DNA of 64,000 nt, taken from assembly GCA_963798705.1 (NCBI GenBank), contig CAWCTW010000005.1, positions 1,426,001 to 1,490,000 on the forward strand, read 5' to 3'. Below, piece by piece: positions 38,396-45,615 of this stretch (positions are counted from its first letter, which is position 1; each line of letters opens with the position of its first letter). Made by a program: the position numbers and the translations under genes. The DNA comes from AC-56 sp963798705. GTDB taxonomy: Bacteria; Actinomycetota; Thermoleophilia; Solirubrobacterales; 70-9. The notes beneath the pieces were generated by a model. It searched no databases. It had not been told where the DNA came from and worked only from the letters and a program-made list of their open reading frames with translations.

Positions 38396-38973
38396 CCGAC
38401 CGGCTCGCCCTCGTCGCGGTCCTTGACGCTGCGTCGCTCCCGCTCCTCGGCGAGCCGTCTGCGCAGCCCGAAGAAGTAGTCCAGGCCCGAGATCACCGTG
38501 GCCGCGAGCGCCAGGTAGACCAGCGCGTCGACGGGCCAGGGCGACGGGTTCCAGATGATCAGCGCGAACACCGCCGCGACCTGAAGCGTCGTCTTCGCCT
38601 TCCCGAGCCAGCTCGCCGAGATCACCACGCCCTGCTCCGCGGCGACCGCCCGCAGCCCGGTGACCGCGAGCTCGCGGGCGATGATGACCATCGCGACCCA
38701 CGCGGCAAGCCGGTCGAGCGAAACGAGCGAGACCAGCGCGGCGATGATCAGCAGCTTGTCGGCCAGCGGGTCCATCAGCTTGCCGAAGGTGGTCACGTCC
38801 TGGCGTCGCCGGGCGAAGTAGCCGTCCAGCCCATCCGAGATCGCCGCGAGCGCGAACACGCCCGCGGCCAGTGCGTCACCGTTCGGCGTCTCGTCGAGCA
38901 GCGCCACGACGATCACCGGTACCGCCAGGATGCGCAGCAGCGTGAGGACGTTCGGCAGGTTGATCGGGACCAT
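38392..38973 (-). CDS. pgsA: CDP-diacylglycerol-glycerol-3-phosphate 3-phosphatidyltransferase
   Basis: Makes phosphatidylglycerol phosphate at the inner membrane. The 193 residues begin with NLPNVLTLLRI. The CDP-alcohol phosphotransferase motif appears as SDGLDGYFARRR followed by TTFGKLMDPLADK, with all four catalytic aspartates. About five hydrophobic helices follow, with REL and AKAKTT segments as in PgsA. A charged C-terminal tail is normal. Confidence 0.94.
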   Translation of the reverse strand: MVPINLPNVLTLLRILAVPVIVVALLDETPNGDALAAGVFALAAISDGLDGYFARRRQDVTTFGKLMDPLADKLLIIAALVSLVSLDRLAAWVAMVIIARELAVTGLRAVAAEQGVVISASWLGKAKTTLQVAAVFALIIWNPSPWPVDALVYLALAATVISGLDYFFGLRRRLAEERERRSVKDRDEGEPVG

Positions 38974-39037
38974 GCCTCACCCAGTATCGCGAACCGGCGC
39001 GCGCCGGTCGGTGGTTCGCGCCCGCCTCGGCGCGCCG

Positions 39038-39075
39038 CTAGAGGCGTGCGTGGGGAACCCGCATCACGCCTCTAG
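39038..39075 (-). terminator. Inverted repeat, probable terminator of the uracil-DNA glycosylase gene
   Basis: CTAGAGGCGTG (39038-39048) pairs perfectly with CACGCCTCTAG (39065-39075). The loop itself contains complementary GGG/CCC. The stop codon at 39072-39074 lies inside the stem. Confidence 0.55.
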
Positions 39076-39749
39076 GAGAGCTCGCGGGCCCGGGCGAGCA
39101 CGGCATCCAGCATCGGCTCCGTCAGCCTGCCGGTGAACGTGTTCTGCTGCGAAGGGTGAAAGCACGCGATCAGCGCGAACCGCCCCACCGTCGCCTCGGC
39201 CCCGTGGGCGAACCGGGGCTTGGGTCGCGGCAGCTCCTCGCCGATCCCCCGGAGCGCCCGCAGGGACCCGTCCCAGGCGTATGAGCCGAGCGCGACGATC
39301 ACCCGCGCGCTCTCCAGCAGCCGCAGCTCGCGCTCCAGGTAGGGCAGGCAGTTGTCCCGCTCGGCGGGGGTCGGCCGGTTGGCGGGAGGCGGGCATCGGT
39401 TGACCGCGGTGACGTACGCGCCGCAAAGCCGAAGTCCGTCGCCCCGGCCCTCGGAGCGCGCCTGGTTCGCGAGCCCGGCCCGGTGAAGAGCCGCGTAGAG
39501 CCAGTCGCCCGAGCGATCCCCGGTGAACACCCGCCCGGTGCGGTTGCCCCCGTGCGCGGCCGGCGCCAGGCCGACGACGAGCACGCGGGCCGCCGGATCC
39601 CCAAATCCGGACAGCGGCTTCGCCCAGTACTCGTCGTTCCGGTACCGCCGCGGTGGATCGGCGGCTGTTTGCTCCCGCCACTCGACCAGTCGCGGGCAGC
39701 GACGGCACCCGGCGATCTCGTCCGCGAGGGCCGCAAGCAATGAGGGCAC
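39072..39749 (-). CDS. Uracil-DNA glycosylase family 5 (UdgB type)
   Basis: Removes uracil and other deaminated bases from DNA. About 225 residues from GTG 39749 (TTG 39755 is the alternative). Cysteines for an iron-sulfur cluster appear early (GCRRCPRL) and later (LRLCGAYVTAVNRCPPP). The active-site motif GLAPAAHGGNRTGRVFTGD lacks the Asp of family 4 in favour of Ala, as in family 5. The C-terminal motif is HPSQQNTFTG. Confidence 0.93.
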   Translation of the reverse strand: MPSLLAALADEIAGCRRCPRLVEWREQTAADPPRRYRNDEYWAKPLSGFGDPAARVLVVGLAPAAHGGNRTGRVFTGDRSGDWLYAALHRAGLANQARSEGRGDGLRLCGAYVTAVNRCPPPANRPTPAERDNCLPYLERELRLLESARVIVALGSYAWDGSLRALRGIGEELPRPKPRFAHGAEATVGRFALIACFHPSQQNTFTGRLTEPMLDAVLARARELS

Positions 39750-39837
39750 GGGCAAAGGCTAAGGACCTATCCCGGCAGGGGGAGTGCCCGTGGGGACTGC
39801 GCGGTCTCTCCGCTGGGCGCCGCGCCCCGGGCAGGGC

Positions 39838-40494
39838 CTACGACCGGGTCGGCGTCAGCCGGTCCGCCACCCAGCGGCCGGTGAAGAAGATGGCGAGCCA
39901 CAGCAGCGTGGCCGCCAGCGGGCTGATGAAGGCGATCGGGATCGACACCGCGAAGACGCCGACGACGAGCAGGTTCGCCGGGCCGGCGTAGCGGCGCTCG
40001 ACGGCGCGCGCCTCAGGCCGCACGAGGCCCTTCCGGTAGCTGTAGACGAGCTGGGCGTGGAAGCTGCCGCTCACGAGGATCATGTTGATCGCGTACAGCA
40101 CGATCGCGGCCGTCTGGTCGCTGAAATCCCCGAGGACCTCGGAGGTGAACGGAACCAGCGCGATGAACGCCAGGTACACGAGATTCAGCCCCATCAGCCT
40201 CCCGTCGAACCGCTCGAGGGCCGAGAAGAAACGGTGATGGGCGAGCCAGTACTTGCCGAGCACGGCGAAGCTGATCGCGTAGGCGACCAGGTCGTCGTGG
40301 TTGTCGAGCAGCTCGCGCGTGATGCTGGACTGGTTTTCGGGGACCGCAAGCCCCAGGACGAGCAGGGTGATGGCGATCGCGAAGACCCCGTCGCTGAAGG
40401 CGACGATGCGGTTGAACTCGACCTCGGCCTCGTCGCGGTGCCGTACGCGTCCGCCCGCGACCGGGTCGAACTGCTTCGGCTGATCCTCGGCCAC
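39838..40494 (-). CDS. TMEM175-like (DUF1211) potassium channel family protein
   Basis: About 218 residues from GTG 40494 (VAEDQPKQFD). The hallmark RIVAFSDGVFAIAITLLVL opens the first of about six helices, matching the FSDGVFAIAxTLL filter motif of bacterial TMEM175 channels. A second helix block follows with KYWLAHHRFFSAL. Such proteins assemble as tetramers and conduct potassium. The gene is divergent from the permease, 95 bp apart. Confidence 0.9.
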   Translation of the reverse strand: MAEDQPKQFDPVAGGRVRHRDEAEVEFNRIVAFSDGVFAIAITLLVLGLAVPENQSSITRELLDNHDDLVAYAISFAVLGKYWLAHHRFFSALERFDGRLMGLNLVYLAFIALVPFTSEVLGDFSDQTAAIVLYAINMILVSGSFHAQLVYSYRKGLVRPEARAVERRYAGPANLLVVGVFAVSIPIAFISPLAATLLWLAIFFTGRWVADRLTPTRS

Positions 40495-40559
40495 GCAGTC
40501 AGATACGTTCGCCGGCGCCGGAACCCTGCTGGCGGGCGACCTCACCCGAGGTCCCCGAG

Positions 40560-40581
40560 ATACCCCTACCGGGTATATAAT
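40560..40581 (+). promoter_or_regulatory. Palindromic operator overlapping a -10 box
   Basis: ATACCCCTACCGGGTAT (40560-40576) is a near-palindrome resembling CsoR/RcnR-type metal-repressor sites. It runs directly into TATAAT (40576-40581), eight bases before the ATG at 40590. The short distance suggests a leaderless transcript. No good -35 is seen at the usual spacing. Confidence 0.5.
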
Positions 40582-40589
40582 CCCGCGTC

Positions 40590-41723
40590 ATGAGCGACGT
40601 GCTCCAGACGCTTCTCGACGGTTTGAAGAACGCCGGGCTCATGGCCTACGAGGTGTGGTGGGCCCTGGTCTTCGGGTTCGCGATCTCCGCGGTCGTGCAG
40701 GCCTGGGTCCCGCGCGAGCGCATCGAGTCCGCGCTGTCGGGCTCCGGACCCGGACCGGTGGCCAAGGCCACCGGCCTGGGCGCCGCCTCCTCCTCCTGCT
40801 CGTACGCCGCCATCGCGATCGCGCGGTCCCTGTTCGAGAAGGGTGCCTCCGCGGTGACCTCGCTGGCCTTCCAGTTCGCCTCGACGAATCTCGTCTGGGA
40901 GCTGGGGCTCGTGCTCTGGATCCTCATCGGATGGCAGTTCACGCTGGCCGAGTTCGTGGGCGGCATCATCCTGATCGCGCTGATGGCCCTCCTGCTGCGG
41001 GTCTTCGTCTCGCCCCGGCTCGAGGAGGCCGCGCGGCGACATGCCCAGCAGGCCGCCGCCGATCACTCTCATGGCGCGGGCGGCGGCGAGCGGGCGAGCT
41101 GGCGCGGGCGGTTGACCTCAGCCGACGCCTGGACCGACGTCGCCTGGAACTTCCGCATGGACTGGAAGATGCTGTGGAAGGAGATCACGATCGGATTCCT
41201 CCTGGCCGGGTTCATCGGCCTCCTGGGCGACGACTTCTTCAACGTCCTGTTCGTCACCGACGCACCGCCGCTCGTGCGCACGATCGAGAACGTCGTCGCC
41301 GGCCCGGTGATCGCGGTGCTGAGCTTCGTCTGCTCGGTGGGCAACGTGCCGCTGGCCGCCGTGCTCTGGTCGGGCGGTATCTCGTTCGCGGGCGTGATGG
41401 CCTTCCTGTTCGCGGACCTGATCGTGCTGCCGATCGTGATCGCGTACCGGAAGTACTACGGGCTCTCCTACGCCCTGCGAATCAGCGCGCTGATGCTCGT
41501 CACGATGGTGATCGCAGCGCTGATCGTCGACGGCATCTTCTCGGCGGTCGACCTGATCCCGTCCACGCGGCCGAGCCGCACGGACATCTTCGGCAGCGTG
41601 TCCGTCGACTACAAGCTGTTCCTGAACGTGTTCGGACTGATCATCTTCGCCGGCATGTTCTGGCTGACGCTTCGGACCGAGCGCCAAAAGCTTCCGCCCC
41701 ATCCCGAGCCGGCCGGCCCCTAA
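40590..41723 (+). CDS. Permease of the DUF318/YraQ (ArsP-like) family
   Basis: A 377-residue inner-membrane protein with about eight helices. Two internal repeats share a motif: TGLGAASSSCSYAAIAIARS early and VCSVGNVPLAAVLWSGG late. A histidine-containing loop (AAADHSHGAGGGE) and a charged central linker separate them. Relatives export methylarsenite or metals such as copper and zinc; the two cysteines and the His stretch could contact metal. The operator-like palindrome over its promoter also suggests metal control. The cargo is not proven. Confidence 0.85.
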   Translation: MSDVLQTLLDGLKNAGLMAYEVWWALVFGFAISAVVQAWVPRERIESALSGSGPGPVAKATGLGAASSSCSYAAIAIARSLFEKGASAVTSLAFQFASTNLVWELGLVLWILIGWQFTLAEFVGGIILIALMALLLRVFVSPRLEEAARRHAQQAAADHSHGAGGGERASWRGRLTSADAWTDVAWNFRMDWKMLWKEITIGFLLAGFIGLLGDDFFNVLFVTDAPPLVRTIENVVAGPVIAVLSFVCSVGNVPLAAVLWSGGISFAGVMAFLFADLIVLPIVIAYRKYYGLSYALRISALMLVTMVIAALIVDGIFSAVDLIPSTRPSRTDIFGSVSVDYKLFLNVFGLIIFAGMFWLTLRTERQKLPPHPEPAGP

Positions 41724-41769
41724 ACTGGATCGGCCGAGCGGCCTTTTCGGAGCCGCCCACGCAGCCGCC

Positions 41770-42585
41770 ATGGTGCGCGATCACTCCCAGCTCCGCAAGC
41801 TCGCGATCGTCCCCGCCTACAACGAGCAGGGGATGGTCGGTCGCGTCGTGCGCGAGATCCACCGTCACGCGCCGGGCTTCGACGTGGTCGTCATCGACGA
41901 CGGATCGCTCGACAACACGGCCGCCGAGGCGCAGGCCGGCGGTGCCGCGGTCGTGCGCCATCCCTTCAACATCGGGATCGGCGGCGCGATGCAGTCCGGG
42001 TTCAAGTACGCGCTGCGCAACGACTACGACGTCGCCGCCCAGGTGGACGGCGACGGCCAGCACAAGCCCGCTCTCCTCGAGGACCTGCTGACCAAGCTCC
42101 ACACCTCCGGCGACGAGGCCGACATGGTGTGCGGAAGCCGCTTTCGCGGCGACCCCGGCTACAAGGTCCCGATCGGACGACGGATCGGCAACCTCATCTT
42201 CTCGGTCGTCCTGACGGCGATCACCCGCCGGCGCATCACTGACCCAACCTCCGGCTTCCGCGTCACGAACCGCCGGGGCATCGAGCTGTTCGCGCGGGAT
42301 TACCCACACGATTACCCCGAGGTCGAGGCGATCCTGATGCTCCACGCTCACCGTCTGCGGATCCACGAGGTCCCCGTCCGCATGAACGCGCGCGGCTTCG
42401 GCCGCAGCTCGATCGACTACCCGCGGAGCGCGTACTACATGGCCAAGGTGCTCCTCGCCCTGTTCATCGGGCTCTTCCGCCGCCGTCCGATACCGGCCGT
42501 CGATCCGCCCGACACCGGCGAGGGCGAGCCCGTGGCCCCGAGCGCCGCGGTGTCAGGCGCGGGCCGGCCCTCTCGAGGGAGCTGA
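41770..42585 (+). CDS. Glycosyltransferase family 2 (dolichyl-phosphate-mannose-synthase-like)
   Basis: A 271-residue GT-A enzyme. LAIVPAYNEQGMVGRVV begins the fold, VVIDDGSLDNT binds the nucleotide sugar, QVDGDGQHKP contains the DxD metal site, and DPTSGFRVTNRRG is the acceptor region seen in polyprenyl-phosphate glycosyltransferases. The following DUF2304 protein is a frequent partner of such enzymes, so both likely act on a lipid-linked sugar at the membrane. Confidence 0.92.
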   Translation: MVRDHSQLRKLAIVPAYNEQGMVGRVVREIHRHAPGFDVVVIDDGSLDNTAAEAQAGGAAVVRHPFNIGIGGAMQSGFKYALRNDYDVAAQVDGDGQHKPALLEDLLTKLHTSGDEADMVCGSRFRGDPGYKVPIGRRIGNLIFSVVLTAITRRRITDPTSGFRVTNRRGIELFARDYPHDYPEVEAILMLHAHRLRIHEVPVRMNARGFGRSSIDYPRSAYYMAKVLLALFIGLFRRRPIPAVDPPDTGEGEPVAPSAAVSGAGRPSRGS

Positions 42586-42587
42586 CG

Positions 42588-43079
42588 ATGCCCGGCATGG
42601 GCACCGCGCTCGAGCTCGCCGCCGGCGGACACCTGGACGACAAGGTGCGCATCGTCGCGGTGATCCTGACCGCGGTGATGCTCGGCATCGTGCTCGAGCT
42701 GGTCCGCCGCCGCCGCCTGGTCGAGCGCTACGCCCTGCTGTGGATGAGCGTGGCGCTCGTGCTGCTGGTTCTCGCGATCTGGAACCAGCTCCTCGAGGTC
42801 GCGTCGAACGCGATCGGGATCGCGGTGCCTGCAAACCTGCTCTTCATCGCCGCGTTTGCGGTGGCCTTCCTCATGCTGCTCCACTTCTCGGTCATCACCT
42901 CGCGCCTGTCGGAGGAGACCAAGATCCTGGCCCAGGAGGTCGCGCGACTCGACGCCGAGGCGCGCGCCGCGCGAGCGGCGGGTGCCAACGGCGAGGGCCC
43001 CGGCCACGCCCGGCCGGATGCAGGCGCCCCGCGGGCGGAGCCTCAGCCCGGCAGGAGCGCCAGCACCACCGACCAGTAG
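42588..43079 (+). CDS. DUF2304 membrane protein
   Basis: A 163-residue protein with three hydrophobic segments (VAVILTAVMLGIVLELV, ALLWMSVALVLLVLAI, LLFIAAFAVAFLMLL) and the typical RRRRLVERYALLWM signature of DUF2304. A coiled-coil tail follows (LSEETKILAQEVARL). It starts 2 bp after the glycosyltransferase stop and probably anchors or partners it. The 3' end overlaps the convergent glycosyltransferase by 37 bp. Confidence 0.88.
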   Translation: MPGMGTALELAAGGHLDDKVRIVAVILTAVMLGIVLELVRRRRLVERYALLWMSVALVLLVLAIWNQLLEVASNAIGIAVPANLLFIAAFAVAFLMLLHFSVITSRLSEETKILAQEVARLDAEARAARAAGANGEGPGHARPDAGAPRAEPQPGRSASTTDQ

Positions 43080-44068
43080 GCGCGCAGGGCGGCGCGCAGC
43101 GTGGGCGAGCGCCCCGGCCCCCCCAGATAGGAAGAGTCCAGATCAGGCGTCAGGCGCCGCGCGAACCCCCTGGCGTCGATGGCGCGCGTCGCCTGGATTC
43201 GCCGCCGCTCGCGCAGCAGGCGCGGGAGCCACCGCGCGACGTCGATCCACGAGGCGAGCTTCTGCCCGCTCCAGCCGCCGGCGAGCGAGATCGGCACCAG
43301 GGCCAGCTCAGTCGCGACCAGGGCCGGGGCAAGCAGCGCCAGGAGGGCACCCGGATAGGTCCGGACGAGCGTCGCCCACCGGTTGCGCTCGAGGCGGCGC
43401 CACTTCGCCGGGCCCTTGGCGAAGTCGTAGTCGTGGTCGGCGCGCGCCCGCGCCTCGAGCCCGAGCCGGCCGCCCGCGAGCCGCAGGCGCAGCGACAGGT
43501 CGACGTCTTCCTGGTACAGGAAGAACGGCTCGGCGAAGCCGCCCGCGTCCTCGAAGCCCTCGGCGGGAACAGCCAGGCAGGCGCCGGAGACGAAGCCGGG
43601 CTCGGTGTCGGACGAGCCACCGGCGGCGACGCGCTCTCCCGCCCCGCCGGCCCACGCGATGCCGGTGAAATGCACGACGCCGCCGCGGCTGTTGACCACC
43701 CGGCCCCCCTCCGCGGTCACGAGCCCCTGCCAGGCGGCCCAGCCGCGCCGCTCGGAGAGCGGCAGCTCGATCGCCTCCCGAAAGCCCGCCTCGACGACGG
43801 CATCGGGGTTCAGGAACAGGAGGAGCTCGCCGGATGAGAGGGCCGCGCCGCGATTGGACGCGGCCGCGAACCCGAGGTTCTCGGCCGTCTCGATCAGCGT
43901 CGCGCGGGGCGCGGCCTCGCGGACCGCCGCGGGCGTCCCGTCGCTCGAGGCGTTGTCGAGGACGATCAGCTCGTCGCCGTCGCGGAGCTGACCCGCGATC
44001 GCGCCAAGCGCGGCCCCCACCGCCTCGCGCTGGTCATGGGTGACGACGACGACAGAGAGGGTGGCCAG
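43043..44068 (-). CDS. Glycosyltransferase family 2 (rhamnosyltransferase-like), non-canonical start
   Basis: GT-A glycosyltransferase of about 341 residues. The frame reads LATLSVVVVTHDQREAVGAA, then ELIVLDNASSDGT, NLGFAAASNRG and LFLNPDAVVE (DxD-like). FVSGACLAVP and FFLYQEDVDLSLRL are typical of WbbL/rhamnosyl transferases. The first in-frame ATG/GTG/TTG lies after strand beta-1 (GTG 44020), which would remove a needed strand. An in-frame TAA precedes the fold, so initiation may use CTG 44068, or an indel hides the true start. Two membrane-proximal helices occur near the C-terminus. Confidence 0.78.
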   Translation of the reverse strand: MATLSVVVVTHDQREAVGAALGAIAGQLRDGDELIVLDNASSDGTPAAVREAAPRATLIETAENLGFAAASNRGAALSSGELLLFLNPDAVVEAGFREAIELPLSERRGWAAWQGLVTAEGGRVVNSRGGVVHFTGIAWAGGAGERVAAGGSSDTEPGFVSGACLAVPAEGFEDAGGFAEPFFLYQEDVDLSLRLRLAGGRLGLEARARADHDYDFAKGPAKWRRLERNRWATLVRTYPGALLALLAPALVATELALVPISLAGGWSGQKLASWIDVARWLPRLLRERRRIQATRAIDARGFARRLTPDLDSSYLGGPGRSPTLRAALRAYWSVVLALLPG

Positions 44069-44074
44069 TTTGAC

Positions 44075-44464
44075 TTAGCCCAGCGCCTGGAGGGCCTGAG
44101 CGGTGTCCGCCCAGCCCTCGGCGTCCGCGATCATCCCGTCGCGCAGCCGGTAGACCCAGACGTTGCTGCCCTCGATGGTGCCGCCGCCCTTGACCCTGCC
44201 CTTGGTCTTGGCGACGACGATGACATGGTTGTCGTCGGCGCCCAGCACCTTGTCCGGCGTGGCCTTGAACTGGTCGAAAGCCTGGTCGAGCCTGTAGATG
44301 AAGTCCCGGAACCCATCCGGGCCCACGTAGGTGCCGCCCCAGGGCACGGACTCGGGCAGGCGCGTCTCCGCCGAGGGAGCGATCGCCTCGACCGCCCCGT
44401 CGATGTCGCCGCGGGCAAACGCATCCCAGGCGTGCTGCACGACGTCGACATTGTCCTTGGCCAT
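44075..44464 (-). CDS. SnoaL-like / ketosteroid-isomerase-fold protein
   Basis: A 129-residue NTF2-like cone protein: VDVVQHAWDAFARGDIDGAVE at the start, then GPDGFRDFIYRLDQAFDQF, VIVVAKTKGRVKGGG and VWVYRLRDGMIADAEGWAD. Such domains act as small hydrolases, cyclases or isomerases or simply bind ligands. Function not assigned. It lies 6 bp upstream of the glycosyltransferase frame, likely the same transcript. Confidence 0.85.
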   Translation of the reverse strand: MAKDNVDVVQHAWDAFARGDIDGAVEAIAPSAETRLPESVPWGGTYVGPDGFRDFIYRLDQAFDQFKATPDKVLGADDNHVIVVAKTKGRVKGGGTIEGSNVWVYRLRDGMIADAEGWADTAQALQALG

Positions 44465-44645
44465 TGCTGCCCTGTCCCTTTCTCGGAAGCCCGTTCACCT
44501 TATTGCGGCGACGCGGCGAGCGTCAACCGACCCGCGGCAGGCGTGACCGTCTCCGAACCGTAGCGAGATCGAGGCTCAGGGCGACTACGGGACGCGCGCC
44601 CATCCCGCCGTGCCGCGAATCTCGCACGGTTCGCGTGGACGAAGT

Positions 44646-44663
44646 GCCGGCGCCCGGATTCGA
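44646..44663. repeat. 18-bp duplicate of the tRNA-Thr(CGT) 3' end
   Basis: GCCGGCGCCCGGATTCGA is identical to 44720-44737, the acceptor 3' strand plus part of the T arm of the neighbouring tRNA on the minus strand. The offset is 74 bp, the same orientation. Likely a degenerate tRNA fragment or integration scar. Confidence 0.6.
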
Positions 44664-44718
44664 GTGAGCCGGGACGGCGAACGGGGTGAGAATCCGGGCA
44701 CGGGCGCGGATGGACTCA

Positions 44719-44792
44719 AGCCGGCGCCCGGATTCGAACCGGGGACCCCTTCATTACGAGTGAAGTGCTCTGGCCAACTGAGCTACGCCGGC
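44719..44792 (-). tRNA. tRNA-Thr (anticodon CGT)
   Basis: A 74-nt cloverleaf: acceptor GCCGGCG/CGCCGGC, D arm GCTC/GAGC, anticodon stem CTTCA/TGAAG with loop CTCGTAA (anticodon CGT), T arm CCCGG/CCGGG around TTCGAAT. CCA is not encoded. Confidence 0.95.
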
Positions 44793-44898
44793 GCCGCGGG
44801 CAAGTTTAGGGAGGGCACGAGGAGACGCGCCCGGCCGGCGATGGATGGAAAACGGCACCTATGGCGGCGGTTATCCATCCATCGTGGTGGATGTGCGC

Positions 44899-45615
44899 CT
44901 ACGCTCCGTCCTCCGCGAGCCGGTAGCCCACGCCGCGGACCGTCAGGACCACCTCCGGCTCCTGCGGGTCGCGCTCGATCTTCTGGCGGAGATTCGAGAT
45001 GTGGACGTCACAGGCGCGGACGTCGCCGGAGAACTCCGACTGCCACAGCTCCTCCATGATCTCGAGGCGGCTGAACACCTGGCCGGGGTGCTCGGCCAGC
45101 AGGCGCAGGACCTGAAACTCCGAGCGGGTCAGGTTGACCGGCTCGCCGCGGATCGTCACCAGGTGGCGGGCGAGATCGATCCGCACCACTCCGGCGTCAA
45201 TGGTCTTGCCCTCCCGCTCCGAGGAGGTGCGGTCAAGCTCGCGGCGGCGAAGCTGGGCCCGCACGCGCCCGAGCAGCTCGCGTACGGAAAAGGGCTTCGT
45301 GACGTAGTCGTCCGCGCCAACCTCGAGGCCGACGACCTTGTCCACCTCGGCGTCCTTGGCCGTCAGCAGGATGATCGGGATGGGGCTGCGCGCTCGGACG
45401 TCCCTGCAGATGTCGAGGCCGCTTCGCCCCGGCATCAGGATGTCGAGGATCAAAAGATCGAAGTTCGGTGAGTCGCCGCCGATCTTTTGGTCGGCATCGT
45501 CACCGTCCTCAGCGAGCGTGACGTCGAAGCCCTCCCGCTCGAGCGCGTAGCCGACCGCGTCGCGGACCGAGGGCTCGTCGTCGGCGATCAGAATCCGGTC
45601 GTCGGCCATGGTCAT
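44899..45615 (-). CDS. OmpR-family response regulator
   Basis: A 238-residue two-component regulator. The receiver domain has ILIADDEPSVRDAV, the phosphoacceptor Asp in LLILDILMPG (about residue 58), Thr in LLTAKD and Lys in YVTKPF. The C-terminal winged helix carries LTRSEFQVLRLLAEHPGQVF and VHISNLRQKIE with TVRGVGYRL. Start ATG 45615 overlaps the stop of the kinase gene as ATGA, so translation is coupled to its cognate sensor. Confidence 0.95.
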   Translation of the reverse strand: MTMADDRILIADDEPSVRDAVGYALEREGFDVTLAEDGDDADQKIGGDSPNFDLLILDILMPGRSGLDICRDVRARSPIPIILLTAKDAEVDKVVGLEVGADDYVTKPFSVRELLGRVRAQLRRRELDRTSSEREGKTIDAGVVRIDLARHLVTIRGEPVNLTRSEFQVLRLLAEHPGQVFSRLEIMEELWQSEFSGDVRACDVHISNLRQKIERDPQEPEVVLTVRGVGYRLAEDGA

